64,000 bases of DNA from Buddleja alternifolia. Taxonomy: Eukaryota > Streptophyta > Magnoliopsida > Lamiales > Scrophulariaceae. Each line of letters starts with the position of its first letter. Position 1 is the stretch's first letter. Shown here one piece after another: positions 21,194 through 34,321 of the stretch. The stretch lies in contig CM033402.1 in assembly GCA_019426215.1 (NCBI GenBank), positions 18,481,104 to 18,545,103 of the forward strand, in the 5' to 3' direction. Under the pieces are notes generated by a model that worked only from the letters and a program-made list of their open reading frames with translations, did no database searches and had not been told where the DNA came from. Position numbers and translations under genes: made by a program.

Positions 21194-22674
21194 GTGCACC
21201 ACACGGCATACACACATACTTACACGCCAAGTGTGTGTTATGTATATATTAGATTATATTCTTCCTTTCTCAATCTCTCTTCTTTAATTAATTAAATCCG
21301 CTAATTAATTATTAGATCCTTCCATATATATTTAAGATCATTCCATATCATTAATTAGACAACTAATTACTTAAGTAAATCTTACCATGTATTTAAAATT
21401 CCTTACACTTTGGTTAATTAGACTACTAATTAATTAATTAGCCTTCTCCCAATCTAGTATTCAAATATTAAATCATAAGATTATTATTAATTAAGACCAC
21501 TTAATTAGTTTATTTTTTATACCCAATTAATTAATTTCTCCATTAATTCTCAAATATTAAATCCACCAATAGGTACTACACTAAACTAAGCGTGTGATCC
21601 TTTAGACTCATTAATAAGCTAGCAATAGATCTTATCCCAAAATGTTAGATAATCCCCACATTGTCTTCATTAATCATTTAACCAAATAATTAATTAGGTC
21701 TTGAATTAATTATTTAGTGAAATAATTAATTAGGTCTTGAATTAATTTCACCATATTAATTCAAAATACCTATTGATCATGGATCGATGTCTTGCAACAT
21801 CTCCATGACTTCCTAGATATAAATGATGAATAGCAAACCTCTATAGGTTACGATCTTCATGTGAGTCGAATCCTTCCATATTTTCCTCTGTGTAGTCTAG
21901 GGTTTGGCGCCAGTCAAAACACAAATAACTCAAGAATTGTGGCTGTGTTGGAACACTAATGATCTTGTTTTCTAAGTAGGGACCCTATTCCCACTTTTAA
22001 GACTTCGCTCTGGCCAAAGTCTTTTATCGATCATTCAGCTTGCACAACAGCATAGGAAATACCAGGCAACCAACCGTAGATGGATCCCGTATCTAATGTC
22101 ATCTGTTTCGTCATACTACTACACTACACCCAACATATGCCGTTTTTTCGAATATATCAAAGTGCAGTGGATAGCACACATCCTAGCCATGAACCTCAAG
22201 TCAGAGGACTAATCTCATACCGACATAATCGTAGGATTTCATGTTCAACACAAAACAAACAAGGAATCCTAATAGGGTTGTTCAAACTCATACTCACCCA
22301 AGTATAGATCTTTGTGCATGCACTGACCCCTTGATCATTGGCCTTGGAACAAAGAACTTTCCCATAAGAATGTCATATATAAACAAGTCTTAACGAGACA
22401 ATGATATTTTATGTCTCAAAGTTTCTATGACTTGGAAGAGGGTTTTACAATCATAACCGTCGAGAGCATTCCACAATCGCCACTCCCAGGGTCTGCGACC
22501 GCTCAGCTAGCTATAAGTGACGCATGGGATCTTTATCTAAACTAATGAAAGTATATTCAATAAAAAAAAGGCTGCCAAATATAAATTCGATATGATATTA
22601 AAGACAAGGCTGTCATAGTGTTTACAGTTCATTGTGCAATCCACTAGATGGCTCACCGGGCACCTAACACTATC
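20686..22674 (-). repeat. 3' LTR of B
   Basis: The 1989-bp LTR reads TGTTGGGATAC... at its plus-strand left end and ...ACTATCA at its right end (on the minus strand TGATAG...CAACA). It aligns with 36879-38804 over most of its length. It contains an AT microsatellite (about 21162-21190), TTAATTAATT-rich stretches and the shared core CTCTGGCCAAAGTC near 22010. Confidence 0.75.
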
Positions 22675-22687
22675 AATCTCCCACTTG
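22675..22687 (-). promoter_or_regulatory. Polypurine tract of B
   Basis: ATCTCCCACTTGG on the plus strand is CCAAGTGGGAGAT on the element strand, directly before its 3' LTR. It is the same tract as in A and E2. Confidence 0.75.
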
Positions 22688-22723
22688 GCTTAGTGCCAGC
22701 TACACATGTATCGAAGGTCCATG

Positions 22724-24433
22724 TGTTGGGAATCCTGTTAGGCATGCGCAGCGGAATATAAAAACAGATCCAGATTCCCAAACCAAGATCAATTCGTGGC
22801 TTTCGTTGATTTTTAACAAGAAAAATGAATACGAAAAATTTACCTTTTCTCGTATTCAACTTTGATACTCGAAATCTTCAATCTTCTCCAACGATTCAGT
22901 TGTACCGTCTCTAGATCATCACGCAGGAACGGACTCTAGGAAATCTCTATCTCCAATCTCTGGTGAGGCTAGCGAGAGAGAGAAGGAAGAAAAGTTTTCT
23001 CTGTGTTGTATTTCTGGTGGAGGAATTTCACGTAATGTGAATTGTTTCTCTTTCAACTGTTTTCAAGTATGTTCTCTGGCTTGTGTTGGAGGATTAAATA
23101 AATCCTCCAACTTAGGCCCACCAGATCACATACACACGCCCATATGGGCTCATTGGACAATAATTGGGCAATGTTTACCCAATCAACTTAGTCCAATTAA
23201 TTTAATTATATAATATTTAATCCAATTAAATATATATTGATTAAATTAATATTCTTATTAATAAATTAATTATTATTCTAGTTTAAGTGTTTAATTAACC
23301 TAGTTAATTAAATATTCAAACTAATTAATTTAATTTACCATTGTTAAATCCAATTAAACAACCAATTAAATTAATTTGTCCAATTAATTAATTCGTCCTT
23401 CCAAAGACAAATTACCAAAACGCCTTCCAAATACGAGACTTGATTTCCACGTCTATTCCTTTATAGCGTGACTCTCTAGGTTCGTCTCAATTGGCAATGG
23501 GAGGATACCAAAGGATGTGGGTAACACTTAGCCAGCACCATGGCCCCACATCATAGCACAATCGAGTACGAAATGACTATGTCATTACGAACCTCTAGAT
23601 TATGAATATCGTATGAGTATAAGCCCTTTATTGACGTATCCCGATCGAGTGAGAGTCATGGAATATGTCAAACTCACAGGACTCGATGTTATGCTTAAGA
23701 ATCATAGTAATATGAGATTACTAAACATGATTTAGTTCATCAGCTCTGGCCAGAGACTTTCAATCTCATTTATCTATGATCGCATAGGATACTTCTTGTT
23801 TACTTTCGAGACAGTGAATTCCCTCTTGGCAATCACCTTACATGCTCTTGCCTATTGGAATGCATTTCGAGGTCGATCCCACCTTTCAACGGGTGAATTG
23901 GGCCTAACTACTCTGATGACAAAATCCAACGTCACAAGCACACTGTGACCGTAACTCCTTAGGTCTAAGGCTCACGCATACCTTCATAATCAGTAATTCA
24001 ATCATTGACAGTCACTGAGTAAAAACTCATGTGATCGGATTACTACGTGCCGTGTTCGAATACACTAATCCCATCAATGTATCTATGGCACAAACTCCCA
24101 CTATCCCATAGCATTCGACTGGCACTCCTTTGTCAGAGCACGTGTCATACAAGTCTATACAAATCTCAATGCCCAATTGAGATTCCCCGACTTGCGAACC
24201 ATTTAAACGATCAAGTATCAAACCCTTCCAGTGCCCATCTCCTTAACTACTATAAGGAGTGTGAATGTTTGCCTTGACACACATGTACAATTTGTTCATT
24301 TAAGACATTATAGATGCCATCAAGAATTATACGAAGAACATACTTTTGCCTTTATATTAATTAGAGGTTGCACAATATAAACTCGTGCCTTATATTCTAA
24401 CTCCTCGTTGGCATCGAGGGCATATTCCCAACA
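22724..24433 (-). repeat. 3' LTR of A
   Basis: A 1710-bp LTR aligning with 30464-32162. It contains the hairpin GTTGGAGGATT-(5 nt)-AATCCTCCAAC at 23085-23111 and the shared core CTCTGGCCAGAGAC near 23745. Confidence 0.85.
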
Positions 24434-24445
24434 ATCTCCCACTTG
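24434..24445 (-). promoter_or_regulatory. Polypurine tract of A
   Basis: ATCTCCCACTTG on the plus strand, CAAGTGGGAGAT on the element strand, abuts the 3' LTR. Confidence 0.75.
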
Positions 24446-24479
24446 CACTCAATGCCAATTGCTATGATATTAAATACCC

Positions 24480-26750
24480 ATCTTCTAAAAGATGTTGCTC
24501 TAGCACCACATGTGATTATGGCCCAGTGAGTGGGTCAACCGTTTAATCGGCTGAGCTTATTTTCTACAAGGCTACATCGCCCTTTCCAATGATCTCTCAA
24601 GAGATGTTGTATCTCTCTTCAATTTGTCTAGATTTGTTAGACCTAGGTTCCTTTCATACACGTGAACTTCATTTCATCACAGTAAAGTGACAATGCAAGC
24701 TGTGCACTAGGGACCAATAGAAGTTCTACTACGAACTTCAGATCCAAACAGTTTCCTTAGACAGGCTCCAAGATTCCAAGGCAATTTCATATTCATTCTC
24801 AGTAGTGGAGTATTTTACTTGGAACCTTTTCAAGTTACTACTCTACAATTGAGGGTGAATACTAACCCAAAGTGGAATTTTAATCTTCTTTGTCAGACTC
24901 AAGGTCCGAGTGAGTATAAAACTTCCATTATCAGTTCTTCATGGGCATATACAAAGGATATATCCTAAGTTCTTCTCAAGTACTTCATGAGATATATTAT
25001 GTCTACTCATTGCTCTTCCTCTCTAGGCAAGAGCCCTTCCTCAAATCTTCTATCCTAAATTGCTTTTGGATTTTATTGTAAGCAAAGGGCTTGGAAGGGG
25101 CCCATTATCCTATTCGCTCTATTATCATAGACGCAAATTGTAAGGAGAAAGATGGCTTCTCCCAAGTCTTTCATGGAGAATATGCTCAATGTTTATGTTT
25201 TGACGTAGTCAATGAGCCCACATCATTTTCCATGAGTAGAGCATTCTCTACATACAGCACCATAAATGATATTTCACTCCCATTGACCTTATTGAACACA
25301 GATGGTCTCTCTTCGTGTTGATAATATCATAATTCCAAATTATGTCATCAAAATGAAGATTCTAACTACGAGAGGTTAGCTTAAATTCATAAATGGATTC
25401 ATACAGCATGTAGACCTTATGAGAATCGACGTCAAATGTGAAACCCTTGGGCTGTTTGAAATGAGTGTCCTTCTAGAGGAATCCATTTCTGAACGAGTCT
25501 TCACATTCACGTGCCAGATGTTCATAATATTGGTGTGTTGTTATCGAAAGTAAGATTCTAATGGATTTGATTGTAGTTGTGGCAAAGGGCTTTCCTCATA
25601 GTCAATGCCCTTCTTTTAACTACACCCTCTCATCATCAACCTGGCCTTGCCATTCAAATTAATCTTTCTCTTGTGGATGTATTTGCCTCTGATGAGTACA
25701 AAACTCTTGGTGGCGATGTACTAGAGTATAGGATTGATTCAAAGACATCTAATCCATCTTCACTTTCATAACCTTGACACCTTTCTCGTAGAGTCCATAT
25801 CCATCATCGATTTGGCATGGTAGATGGATTGTATCCTTGGTTCTCCTCTGCTATATCATACATCTTATGTTTTCTTTGTAGCACACAACCACTTCTCTCA
25901 GCAGGCTGAGATACTCTACCATATCAATCGTTGGTGGTTGTGTTTTAATGGGCTTAGTTTCGTTCCTTGAATAGTAGTGTCCTGAGATGTTTTGTTTTAT
26001 TCTCTTAGAATAATCTTTCCACCTTATCCAATTTCTCGAACGATCTTATCTTCGAGCAAACAGACCTCTAAGGCCATAATGATCCCTTGATCATCATCAT
26101 GTAGGTAAAAAGAGTTCTCCCACTGAATCTTTGGGATAACTTACAAAACTTCCTTTTGAGGACCGAGCCTCCAGATTCTTTACCTTTATTTTTTCTACGT
26201 AGGTTGGGAGTTCCCATACCTTCACGTGTTTAAGATTAGGCTTCTAATGGCACCACATCAGATATGGTGCCTTAGGAATGAATTTGGAGGGACATCTATT
26301 CAAGATGAACCTATGAGTAGCACAAGACTCACTATGAATTGGATAATTCTATGTAGCTTGGCATAGAATGAGTCATGTCCAACGATGTCTCGTTCTTGCA
26401 TACTACTATCCTATTCATTTGTAGAGTCGTTGGAAGTATTAACTGTGAAACTAGGTTACGTTCTTTTAGGAACGGGTCAAATTAGAAAATCATATACTTG
26501 GCATTACAATCCAATTGTAGTGTCTTAATATGATACTATATATTCGACCGTAGACATCAGTACGCACAAACGTTTGAACTTGAGTGGCCCTTCAATATGT
26601 TCCCCGTGAAAGGAGATTTGGTGATCTTACCTATGAGATAAGATTCTTAAGTTTGGATAGGGATCCAATCCCAATGGGCTTGTACCCCCACATTTCTCCT
26701 AACTAATGAATATTATGCTCGTAAGGCATCACCGAATCTTAGGTGCCAAA
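24480..26750 (-). pseudogene. pol: Pol remnant of A (RNase H and RT traces)
   Basis: On the minus strand, RNase H traces are readable at about 24480-24860 (STTENEYEIA in place of the usual STTEAEY block, then KEPRS-like sequence near the tail). RT traces lie at about 25150-25330: LYVENALLMENDVG stands where YVDDILLIGNDVG is expected, so the YVDD catalytic Asp pair is lost, followed by YSPWKTWE-like sequence for MKDLGE in another frame. Many stops and frameshifts occur. Beyond 25.9 kb only vague Pro/Arg-rich linker and integrase-tail resemblance remains. It is dead. Confidence 0.6.
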
Positions 26751-27579
26751 CAATTCCTTTAGTTTGTTTCTAGCATACTACGTTCTCTAGTCTATGTGTT
26801 CACAGTATACTAATTTCGAACTTTCAAATCGTGTTAACAATTATAGTAAGGATGTATTGTTCCTACACTTATTTCCAAAATAAATGCCATGAAAGTTATT
26901 ATCAGACTTAAAGAAGCATCATTTTTGGACCAAGTTAGAAAACGATAACTTTTTTAATGCCATTTGATAAAACTAATCAATCATCCAAACGTGTTCAGAA
27001 TTATAAAAGAACAGAGGTGGACTATATTTGGATACACCCGACACCATGTCTGGTTCCAATATTGATCACCTATTGTTTTTCCAACTTTTGTACTTCTTTC
27101 TAATTCTTCAATCATGAGCACTAGCTCTAGAATGGAGAATACAAAAATTTAAGAAAACCAGTCGTAGAACAGTTTTTTCCAAAACACAAGGTTCTATGTC
27201 CAGTGCGCCTCATACTTAAGCCCTACTCATCTTCTCATTCTAAGGCTTGAGTAATGCTTGCTTCAAGCATACAAATCAATGATTCTAAACTGAGGACCTT
27301 TCTCAAGTTTCTAAGTCTGTTGATTTGGTTAGGCCAGTACAGACAAAATTCTCAAGCATAATATTAAACAGGTTAATTTCTACGAGAGATATAAAATAAA
27401 CGCAGAAAATAAACAAGATTCAATCAGGATGTTTATATTGTACACAAATAAAACTTAGGATTTTAATTTTACGTGGCTCCCACTACATTTTTCGAAATAT
27501 CGCATTCCCACTGCAATTTTCGAAAATCTCATTGGATAGATTTCATAGCGAGTATTGAATTCTTCAAATAATTCAGTAG

Positions 27580-27805
27580 GTTGCAACTTAACTGATTTCT
27601 GGCCCACTGATTATTCAAAGTGGTGTCTTACACCTATTTATCCAATAAATGATTCAATACATTTCCCCATAATTCACAAGGCCACAACCTAACCAATTTC
27701 TAAGCCCGTGAATTACTCGAGTTCATCCCACTAACTCCTTTAATCTAACATTTCAATTTCACCTTGCAATCTAACCGATTTCTGGTGTGAAATATGCTTC
27801 GACTA
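27580..27805. repeat. Three diverged ~90-bp repeats in the A leader
   Basis: The phrase CAACTTAACTGATTTCTGG (near 27590) recurs as CAACCTAACCAATTTCTAAG (near 27687) and CAATCTAACCGATTTCTGG (near 27768), each followed by TGA-rich sequence. Confidence 0.5.
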
Positions 27806-28239
27806 AGGCATCCCATGCACTTAACAAAACTTCAAATTACTTCCGAATGCATAACCCCGATAACTGGGAAGCATTACACATTGGTAGTAATTTTAATTCC
27901 GTTAAGCTTAGTGGAGGGAGAGGATGTCCCACATCCTTTACTAACTCGGTATTATTTAATTTGAGAGAATTTTAAATATTTTAATCAAGGTCTCACAAAA
28001 CATATTAACTCCTACTCTGCTAACATGCATATAAAGCATAGAAAAACCTAGCAATTCTACTAATACACATTATCATGGACTATTTAGATCGGGCCAAGCC
28101 AATGTGCTAATCAACAAATATATTTTGAGCATGCATAATAAAACATAAATCCAAGTCCATAAAATGTACACCTCATCACATATAATAAGCATTTAAACAC
28201 AAAAGCACATATGTGAACATGATAAAAATAAATTAAATT

Positions 28240-29060
28240 TATTTATTAATCAAATCAAATTTGATTGTTGCAAAATTAAATCCCATTTAATTTTGTCACC
28301 AAGACTAAATCCTAATTAATCGAAGTGAAATTAAATCCAATTTAATTTTGTGATCGAAAAATCTATATCATAATCAATTAAATCTAATTTCGTTAAGAAC
28401 AAAACTAAATTCAATTTAATTTTGATAAGATGATTAAATCCAATTTATTCTTCATGGAATTAAATTCAATTCAATTTTCATTAGAAGTTTAAGACTAATT
28501 TAATCAAAGCTATATTAAATCTATCTGAAATTAGTTCTTACTTAATTTCAATGGGAGGATTAAATCAACTTTAATCTATGTGGAATTAAGTCTTACTTAA
28601 TTTTCATGAAAAAGATTAAACCGATTTCAATCATTGTGAAGACGAGTCTCACTTAATTTCCATGAAAATGAATTAATCAATTTTGATCTTAGTGAAATTA
28701 AGTCCCACTCGATTTCTATGAAAAGATTAAATTAATTTCAATCAGTGTGATATCAAGTCACACTTAATTTCAATGGGAATGATTAAATCAACTTAAATCT
28801 TAGTGAAATTAAGTTTTTACTCAATTTCAATAAAATATTTAAATCAATTTCAATTAATGTGAAATTAAGTCCTACTTAATTTCTACGGGCTTACAAATCA
28901 TTGACTAAGTCTCACTTAAACAATTACAAATGAAGTCTTATTTAATTTTGATGGGTAAATTAAATAGATTCAAAATATCAACAAAACTATATCCCATTTA
29001 ACTTCGTTTAATAATTTAAATCTTAATTTAACTTATGTAAATGAAATATAATTTAATTTA
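28240..29060. repeat. Degenerate ~60-70-bp periodic repeat in the A leader
   Basis: A phrase close to GTGAAATTAAGTCCCACT, followed by AATTTC and a GATTAAAT block, recurs roughly every 60-70 bases (for example near 28560, 28700, 28800 and 28860). Base content is extremely AT-rich and no frame is kept. Confidence 0.6.
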
Positions 29061-29469
29061 TAATAAATTCAATTTAAAAATAATTAATTTTAATTTAATT
29101 TACAAAAAAAGCTTTAATTTGATAAAGAAAGAAAATTGACCCAAATAATTAAAATTGGGTTTGGGTCTTGCCCAAGTAATAATTCAATTGCAATTTGAGT
29201 CCAAGCCCCATATTTGATTCAATCCTACTGAATTAATTGGTGTTGGGTCAAGCCCAATGCCTAATTGAATTAATTTGTATTGGGCCAACAATTAATTAAT
29301 TCGTGTTGGGCAAGCTCAACACTTCTAAATTAAAATTAGGTTGGGCTATTTATTTAATGAATTTGAGTGGGCCAGGCCCAACTCCTCATTAATTTAATAA
29401 ATCAGCTTGGGCTTTTGTTTAATTAATCCAAGTTGGTCAAGCCCAACTTCCTATTAATTAATTTATGCA

Positions 29470-30446
29470 TTGGACCAAGCCCAACACACAATTTAATGTC
29501 TGATGGGCTCGGCCCAATACAATAAATACCCTAGCCCAACTCAACTCTTCTTCTTCCTCACTTCAGCCCGCTGTCAACGCCGCGCCGGCACCGCTCCGAC
29601 AACTTTCGTCAGTTTGGCGATGGCAGGCATCGCCGCCGCCTTAACTCATTCACGCTCCGGCCAAATCCGTCATCGGAGCATCGCAAGGACGGCGATTAGC
29701 TCAACTCTGATGATTAGCGCAAGAAGCTGAGAGACATGGCTATTACAGCCATCTTCTCCGGCGACTTCAGCAGACCTTCGAACGGCGAAACCAGCGACAT
29801 ACGGCGACGCCTTAGACGCCAGTTTCGGCTATCAATTTTCAAGGCCCGAAAACTTCCGTTTCCATGGCTGAAATCGATCTTTTCCGAAGGGGATATAACG
29901 GCCCTTTAACGGCGAGTTCATCGGCGATATGATCAGCTGCGCCCAGCGCAGCTATCCCCAATGAACAGCAACTGTCATCCATGGCCATAAATGGCCTTGT
30001 CCACCGATTTCAGGCTTCCCCATTTCAACCAAATCACCAACTCCAACCTTAATTCAATCCTCAGCCCAACAACACAAATTGAAAGCTCAATCAAAAACCA
30101 ATTTCAGAATTCCCAAATCAAAAATCGATTTCAGATTTCAATTTCCAGATTTTTCAGATTTTTCTCGCCTATTTTTCAGATTTGAAAAGCAGCCCCCAAT
30201 TTTCATAATTTCAGCAATTTGTAAATTTCAGATTCAGCTTTGTTTTCCAGAAATTCATAAATTGCAAATTATGATTTTCAGATTTAATAATTTATTTGAA
30301 ATTGTCGATCCAATCTTAAATTCCAAAATAACAACAGATTTTTCGATCAACAATTAATAATGATTCAAAACCAACAATTACGAATTCAACCATGATATAT
30401 CACATAAACACGAAGAGCACAGAAATAGATCAACGAAGCTAACAAA
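29470..30446 (-). other. GC-rich part of the A leader with plus-strand promoter-like sequence
   Basis: It lies between the primer site and the periodic repeat. The GC-rich core is 29570-29960. On the plus strand a TATA-like AATAAATACC (about 29521) is followed by CT-rich sequence and short open frames with no known family. Element B has a similar GC-rich block in its leader (36420-36660), so this may be a conserved but non-coding or antisense-transcribed feature of the lineage. Confidence 0.4.
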
Positions 30447-30463
30447 TTTGACTCTAATACCAC
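30447..30463 (-). promoter_or_regulatory. Primer binding site of A
   Basis: On the element strand GTGGTATTAGAGTCAAA follows the 5' LTR. It resembles the initiator tRNA-Met complement (TGGTATCAGAGC) and fixes the orientation of A. Confidence 0.7.
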
Positions 30464-32162
30464 TGTTGGGAATCCTGTTAGGCCTGCGCGGCATAATATA
30501 AAAACAGATCCGGATTCTCAAACCAAGATCAATTCGTGCCTTTTGTTGATTGTTAATAAGAAAAATATGAATACGAAAAACTTACCTTTTCGCGTATTCA
30601 ACTCTGATCCTCGCAAATCTTCAATCTTCTCCAACGGTTCAGTTGTACCGTCTCTAGATCATCACGCAGGAACGGACTGCGGGAAATCTCCATCTCCAAT
30701 CTCCCTGGCGGCTAGCGAGAGAGAGAAGGAAAAAAAGTTTTCTCTGTGTTGTATTTCTGGTGCAGGAATTTCACGTAATGTGAATTGTTTCTCATTCAAC
30801 TGTTTTCAACTATGTTCTCTGGCTTGTGTTGAAAGATTAAATAAATTCTCTAACTTAGGCCAATCGGATCACATACGCACGCCCATATGGGCTCATTGGA
30901 CAATAATTGGGATATGTTGACCCAGTCAACTTAGTCCAATTAGTTTAATCAATTAACATTTAACCCAATTAAATATATATTGATTAAATCAATATTCTTA
31001 TTAAATAATTAATTATTATTCTAGTTAAATGTTTAATTAACCTAGTCAATTAAATATTCAAACTAATTAATTTAATTTACCATTGTTTAATCCAATTAAA
31101 CAACCAATTATATTAATTTATCCAATTAATTAATTCGTCCTTCCAAAGACAAATTATCAAAACGCCCTCCAAATATAAAACTTGATTTCCCCGTCTATTC
31201 CTTTATAGCGCGACTCTCTAGATTCGTCTCAATTGGCAATTGGAGGATACCAAAGGATGTGGATGACACTAGCCAGCATCTTTAGCCCAATCGAGTACTA
31301 AATGACTGTGTCATTATGAACCTCTAGATTATGAATATCGTATGAGTATAAGCCCTTCACTGACATATCCCGATCGAGTGAGAGTTATGGAATATGTCAA
31401 ACTCAGAAGACTCGATGCTATGCTTAGAATCATAGTAATATGAGATTACTAAACATGAGTTAGTTCATCAGCCCTGGCCAGAGACTTTCAATCTCATTTA
31501 CCTATGATCGCATAGGATACTTCTCGTTTACTTTCGAAACTGTGAATTCCTTCTTGGAAATCACCTCGCATGCTACTTGCCCATTGGAACGCAATTCGAG
31601 GTCGACCCCACCTTTCAACGTGTGAATTGGGCCTAACTACTCTGATGACAGAATCTAATGTCACAAGTACACTGTGACCGTAACTCCTCAGGTCTAAGGC
31701 TCACGCATACCTTCATAATCAGTAATTCAATCATTGACAGTCACTGAGTAAAAACTCATGTGATCGAATTACTACGAGCCGTGTTTGAATACACTAATCC
31801 CATCAATGTATCTATGACACAAGCTCCCACTATCCTATAGCGTTCGACTGACACTCCTTTTTCAGAGCATATGTCATACAATTCCATACGAATCTCAATG
31901 CCTAATTGAGATTCTCCAACTTGCAAACCGTTTAAGTGATCAAGTATCAAACCCTTCCAGTGCTCATCTCCTTAACTACTATGAGGAGTGCAAAGGTTTA
32001 CCTTGACACACATGGACTAGTTGTTCATTTAAAACTTTATAAATGCCATCAAGAATTATACAAACAACATGCTATTGCCTTTATATTAATTAGAGGTTAC
32101 ACAGTATAAACTTGTGCCTTATATTCTAACTCCTCGTTGGCATCGAGGGCATATTTCCAACA
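30464..32162 (-). repeat. 5' LTR of A
   Basis: A 1699-bp LTR aligning with 22724-24433. The stem of the GTTGGAGGATT hairpin is partly degraded here (about 30829-30855). The shared core CCCTGGCCAGAGAC lies near 31483. Confidence 0.85.
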
Positions 32163-32167
32163 CCATG

Positions 32168-33843
32168 CTCCCTAGATGTCCTTTGAATACAACTTGGTCT
32201 AGGGTATGGTGAAAGGGTGTGCCACGTTTTCCATCAAGTCGATCCATTCCACTCGAATGTCACCTCTGTCACTGATCTTCTGGATCCGATGATATCACCT
32301 AAGGATGTGATTAGATTACTGGTGAGATCTTGGCTCTCTCACAAGAGTCATAGCACCATTGTTGTCGCAGTATAACCGTACTTGATCTACAGTGGAAATA
32401 ATCACGTCGACTCCCTGGAGAAAGTTCCTCATCCAAACTACTTCCTTTGTTGACTCTGGAGCGGATGTGTACTCAGCCTCCATGGTGGAGTACGTTGTAG
32501 TCTCCTTCTTCAAGCTTTTACAACTTACCGCTCTGCCGTTGAGTTTAAAAACAAATAAATTTCGATATTGACTTCGAGTCATGAACATCTGACTGAAAAC
32601 TAGAGTCCTAATAACACTCTGGTTTCAATTATCCTTTGCTGTATGCGAAGAAGAGATCTTTAATATGCCTCAAGTACTTAAGAATCGCTTTCACAGTGTT
32701 CCAATGGTCCATTCCATGATTAGACTGGAATTGGCTTATCACAGTACGTGCATAAACCACATCCGATCTAGTACATAGCATAACATACATGATATTCCCT
32801 ATTGCTTATGCATAGGGTATGTGCAATATCCTTTCTCTTTCCTTTGACGTCTTTGGGGACATTGATTTGGAAAGAGACATGTCATGTCATACAGGCGGGA
32901 ATCCCCTCTTGGATTTCACCATGTTGAACCTGGTCAACATTTTATCTATGTACTTAGACTGGGAGAGTCCCAACAACCTACTAACCATGTCGATATATCC
33001 TTATACCGAGCACGTCCTTCATGGAGAATTGGGTCGATAAACATCCCTTTGTTAATTATATCATTCCTACGTCATTCCCTATGAGTAGTTAGTTATCCAC
33101 ACAAAGTATTAAAAAGCTAGTCGCCCTCCCACTAACCTTTTTGTATACACACGGTTAGTAGCCGTTCTTCATAAAATCGCAGCCCTTAACGACTTTATCA
33201 AATCATAAGTTCCAACTTCGAGAAGCTTGTTTGGGATCATAGCTAGATTGATTTTTGTAGCTTGCATACCTTGTGCTTGATCCCATTAGATGTAATGGAC
33301 TCTGGTTGATCAATATAGATCTCCTCTTCTATATTACCACTCAGAAAATCCGTCGTTACATCCATCTCCTCTCAATTTTCATTTGCAGACCCACTTATAA
33401 CCAATGGAGCCTAATACCCGACGGTGGATCCAACAAGGCCTAAACGTTGTTGGAGTACATGGATTTCATTGCTTCTATCCATTCTCCCAAGTCCTTATCG
33501 GTTGTTGCCTTCTCAGAGAATCTTGGATCTGTATCCAATGGGAGGCATTCCTCGTTGCCTTTCAGCAAAAAACCATAGGAGGTGGAACCTATGTGCTTAC
33601 AAGTTGTGGTTCACAATTATTGTGCATTTCCATAATTTTCGGTGGTCTTTGTGTTTATTGAGTTTCCTCAAGCTCTATTATCTTGTTAGATCCTTTAGAA
33701 TAGAACTCCTTCTTCATGAAGGTAGAATTCCTTAAAACAATGACTTTTTGTTCCAAGGGATAATAGAAGTGGTACCCATAGGACTCCTTAGAGTATCCCC
33801 ACAAACTTAGATAAGACGGATCTTGAATCCAACTTCTCCCCAC
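32168..33843 (-). pseudogene. pol: Pol remnant of B: integrase tail, RT, RNase H
   Basis: On the minus strand: integrase C-terminus at 33655-33843 (SYLSLWGYSKESYGYHFYYP), then RT with a degenerate active site near 33080-33110 (CVDN then a stop then LLIGNDVG), RT tail near 32690-32900 (MLCTRSDVVYA-like), and RNase H at 32316-32588 (YSTMEAEYTSA, EVVWMRNFLQG, LYCDNNGAMTLVREPRSH). Several frameshifts and stops occur. The remainder was displaced by the insertion of A. Confidence 0.75.
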
Positions 33844-34321
33844 TGACTGCTTAACATAAGCAGTGCACCCTATATCCTAGATATTTATACGTGGGTGATT
33901 TCCCGTACCAATCTTTTATGATACTTCAGGTAAACTCTTCGAAGGCAACTTATTCGATAGATATACCATTTGCTTCTAGGTCATAATCCTAGAAGTGGAT
34001 TCGTAATATGTTTTCTTGTGTTTGTTGTATTACATGAGTTGCGATTTTTCAGAATAAATATTGTTTCTCAAATATGCTATAAGAATCAATTTAGAACCAT
34101 AAAGTATGACCTTCTATTTTAAAGGAAAAACTTCTCCATCCATAAACCGAGATGGAGACAAGGTTCTTAATCAATTGATAACATAATCAAACATTCTTTA
34201 AAAGAGAACTACAATCTCTCCCTGAAGCTAAATAAATCTTGTCCTATAGCTTTTGCAACGTCAATCACTTCATCAGCCATCCTTAGGACCATGTCTTCAT
34301 CATTTAGTTACCTGTTTCTTT

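Larger units (their letters stand above)
22724..32162 (-). mobile_element. Ty1/copia element A (9.4 kb), nested in B
   Basis: A complete insertion has 1.7-kb LTRs at both ends, both bounded by TGTTGGGAAT...CCAACA on the plus strand. The primer site lies beside the 5' LTR and the PPT beside the 3' LTR. Flanking TSDs are CCATG at 22719-22723 and 32163-32167. The coding region is heavily decayed; RNase H and RT motifs are still traceable near 24480-25330. About 3 kb of non-coding leader separates the primer site from pol traces. Confidence 0.85.

Noticed and set aside
29503..29730. 75-residue plus-strand frame in the GC-rich A leader
   Set aside because: It has no recognisable domain and lies antisense inside a retroelement leader; kept only as a promoter-like observation.
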